From Notolepis coatsorum (taxonomy: Eukaryota > Chordata > Actinopteri > Aulopiformes > Paralepididae): DNA of 64,000 nt. Location of the stretch: assembly GCA_963971535.1 (NCBI GenBank), contig OZ020586.1, forward strand, positions 74,010,949-74,074,948, in the 5' to 3' direction. The notes under the pieces are model-generated. The model was not told where the DNA came from, made no database searches, and saw only the letters and a list, made by a program, of their open reading frames with translations. A program made the translations under genes and the position numbers. This document shows positions 63,770-64,000 of the stretch, one piece after another (positions within the stretch are counted from its first letter, which is position 1; every line of letters starts with the position of its first letter).

Positions 63770-64000
63770 TAAGGCCTCGGACTCTTCCTGACTCTCACTC
63801 TGGGCACATTACTTTTCTTCATACCAACAGCCATCAGACTGTACAACGCCTCACTGTGCACAGGGTAAATCCATGTATGTCTTCCTGTACATTTACATTT
63901 TACTATAGGTATACCTTCCTGGACATTTACATCATAATTTTACATTGTACTGTACATTTTACTGTATATTTACTGTATATTGTCGGATGTATATTTCAGA
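63770..64000 (+). mobile_element. LINE ORF2 C-terminal end and 3' UTR start
   Basis: FIPTAIRLYNAS is the typical last motif of Rex/CR1-like ORF2; then repetitive ACATTTACAT text runs off the window. Confidence 0.6.

Overview
The window is vertebrate nuclear DNA, almost certainly from a teleost fish. It carries the 3' halves of two split amino-acid-metabolism genes in tail-to-tail orientation. Both sit in a dense layer of fish-type mobile elements: hAT and TTAA-flanked DNA elements, tRNA-derived SINEs, L1 and L2/CR1/Rex-like LINEs, and a Bel/Pao LTR element. Species is not determined; the extreme density of micro- and minisatellites is unusual. All gene calls come from reading translations and splice signals by eye, with no database search.

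Region 1 (3064-34895, + strand): the last eight coding exons of an SLC6 neutral amino acid transporter, closest to SLC6A18 (B0AT3/XTRP2), encoding 416 residues from TM5 to the C terminus. The 5' exons lie outside the window. The 12.2-kb intron 7633-19849 is nearly filled by a stack of elements: a LINE 3' end, split by a hAT element, which is split by a LINE and an 8.3-kb Bel/Pao element (10005-18350). The Bel/Pao LTRs are almost identical and its pol frame is open, but the integrase region is missing. Other introns hold a nested hAT/SINE, an L1 3' end, a hAT carrying a 1.9-kb array of a 30-bp repeat, and Rex-like LINEs split by a TTAA element, a SINE and a MITE.

Region 2 (34896-48871): intergenic. 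L2-like LINE ends, SINEs, a second nested stack (hAT MITE fragment holding a piggyBac-like element, which holds a hAT, plus an L1), and TTAA MITEs.

Region 3 (48872-63067, - strand): the last five coding exons (226 residues) of cytosolic dipeptidase CNDP2, ending with the exon that carries the conserved metal-ligand histidine. Its introns contain three unrelated arrays of about 20-bp repeats (about 3.8, 3.5 and 0.5 kb), a (CTGT)-rich minisatellite next to an exon, a SINE split by an L1 with a clean target duplication, and hAT/piggyBac-like MITEs.

The most unusual signal is that tandem duplications in the transporter gene straddle exon edges: one acceptor is present three times, another twice, and one donor begins an array of about 20 units. 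Each copy carries splice-site-like sequence. The two genes are linked only loosely in function: the dipeptidase releases amino acids in the cytosol and the transporter imports neutral amino acids at the plasma membrane. No RNA gene, CRISPR array or prokaryotic-type system was seen.
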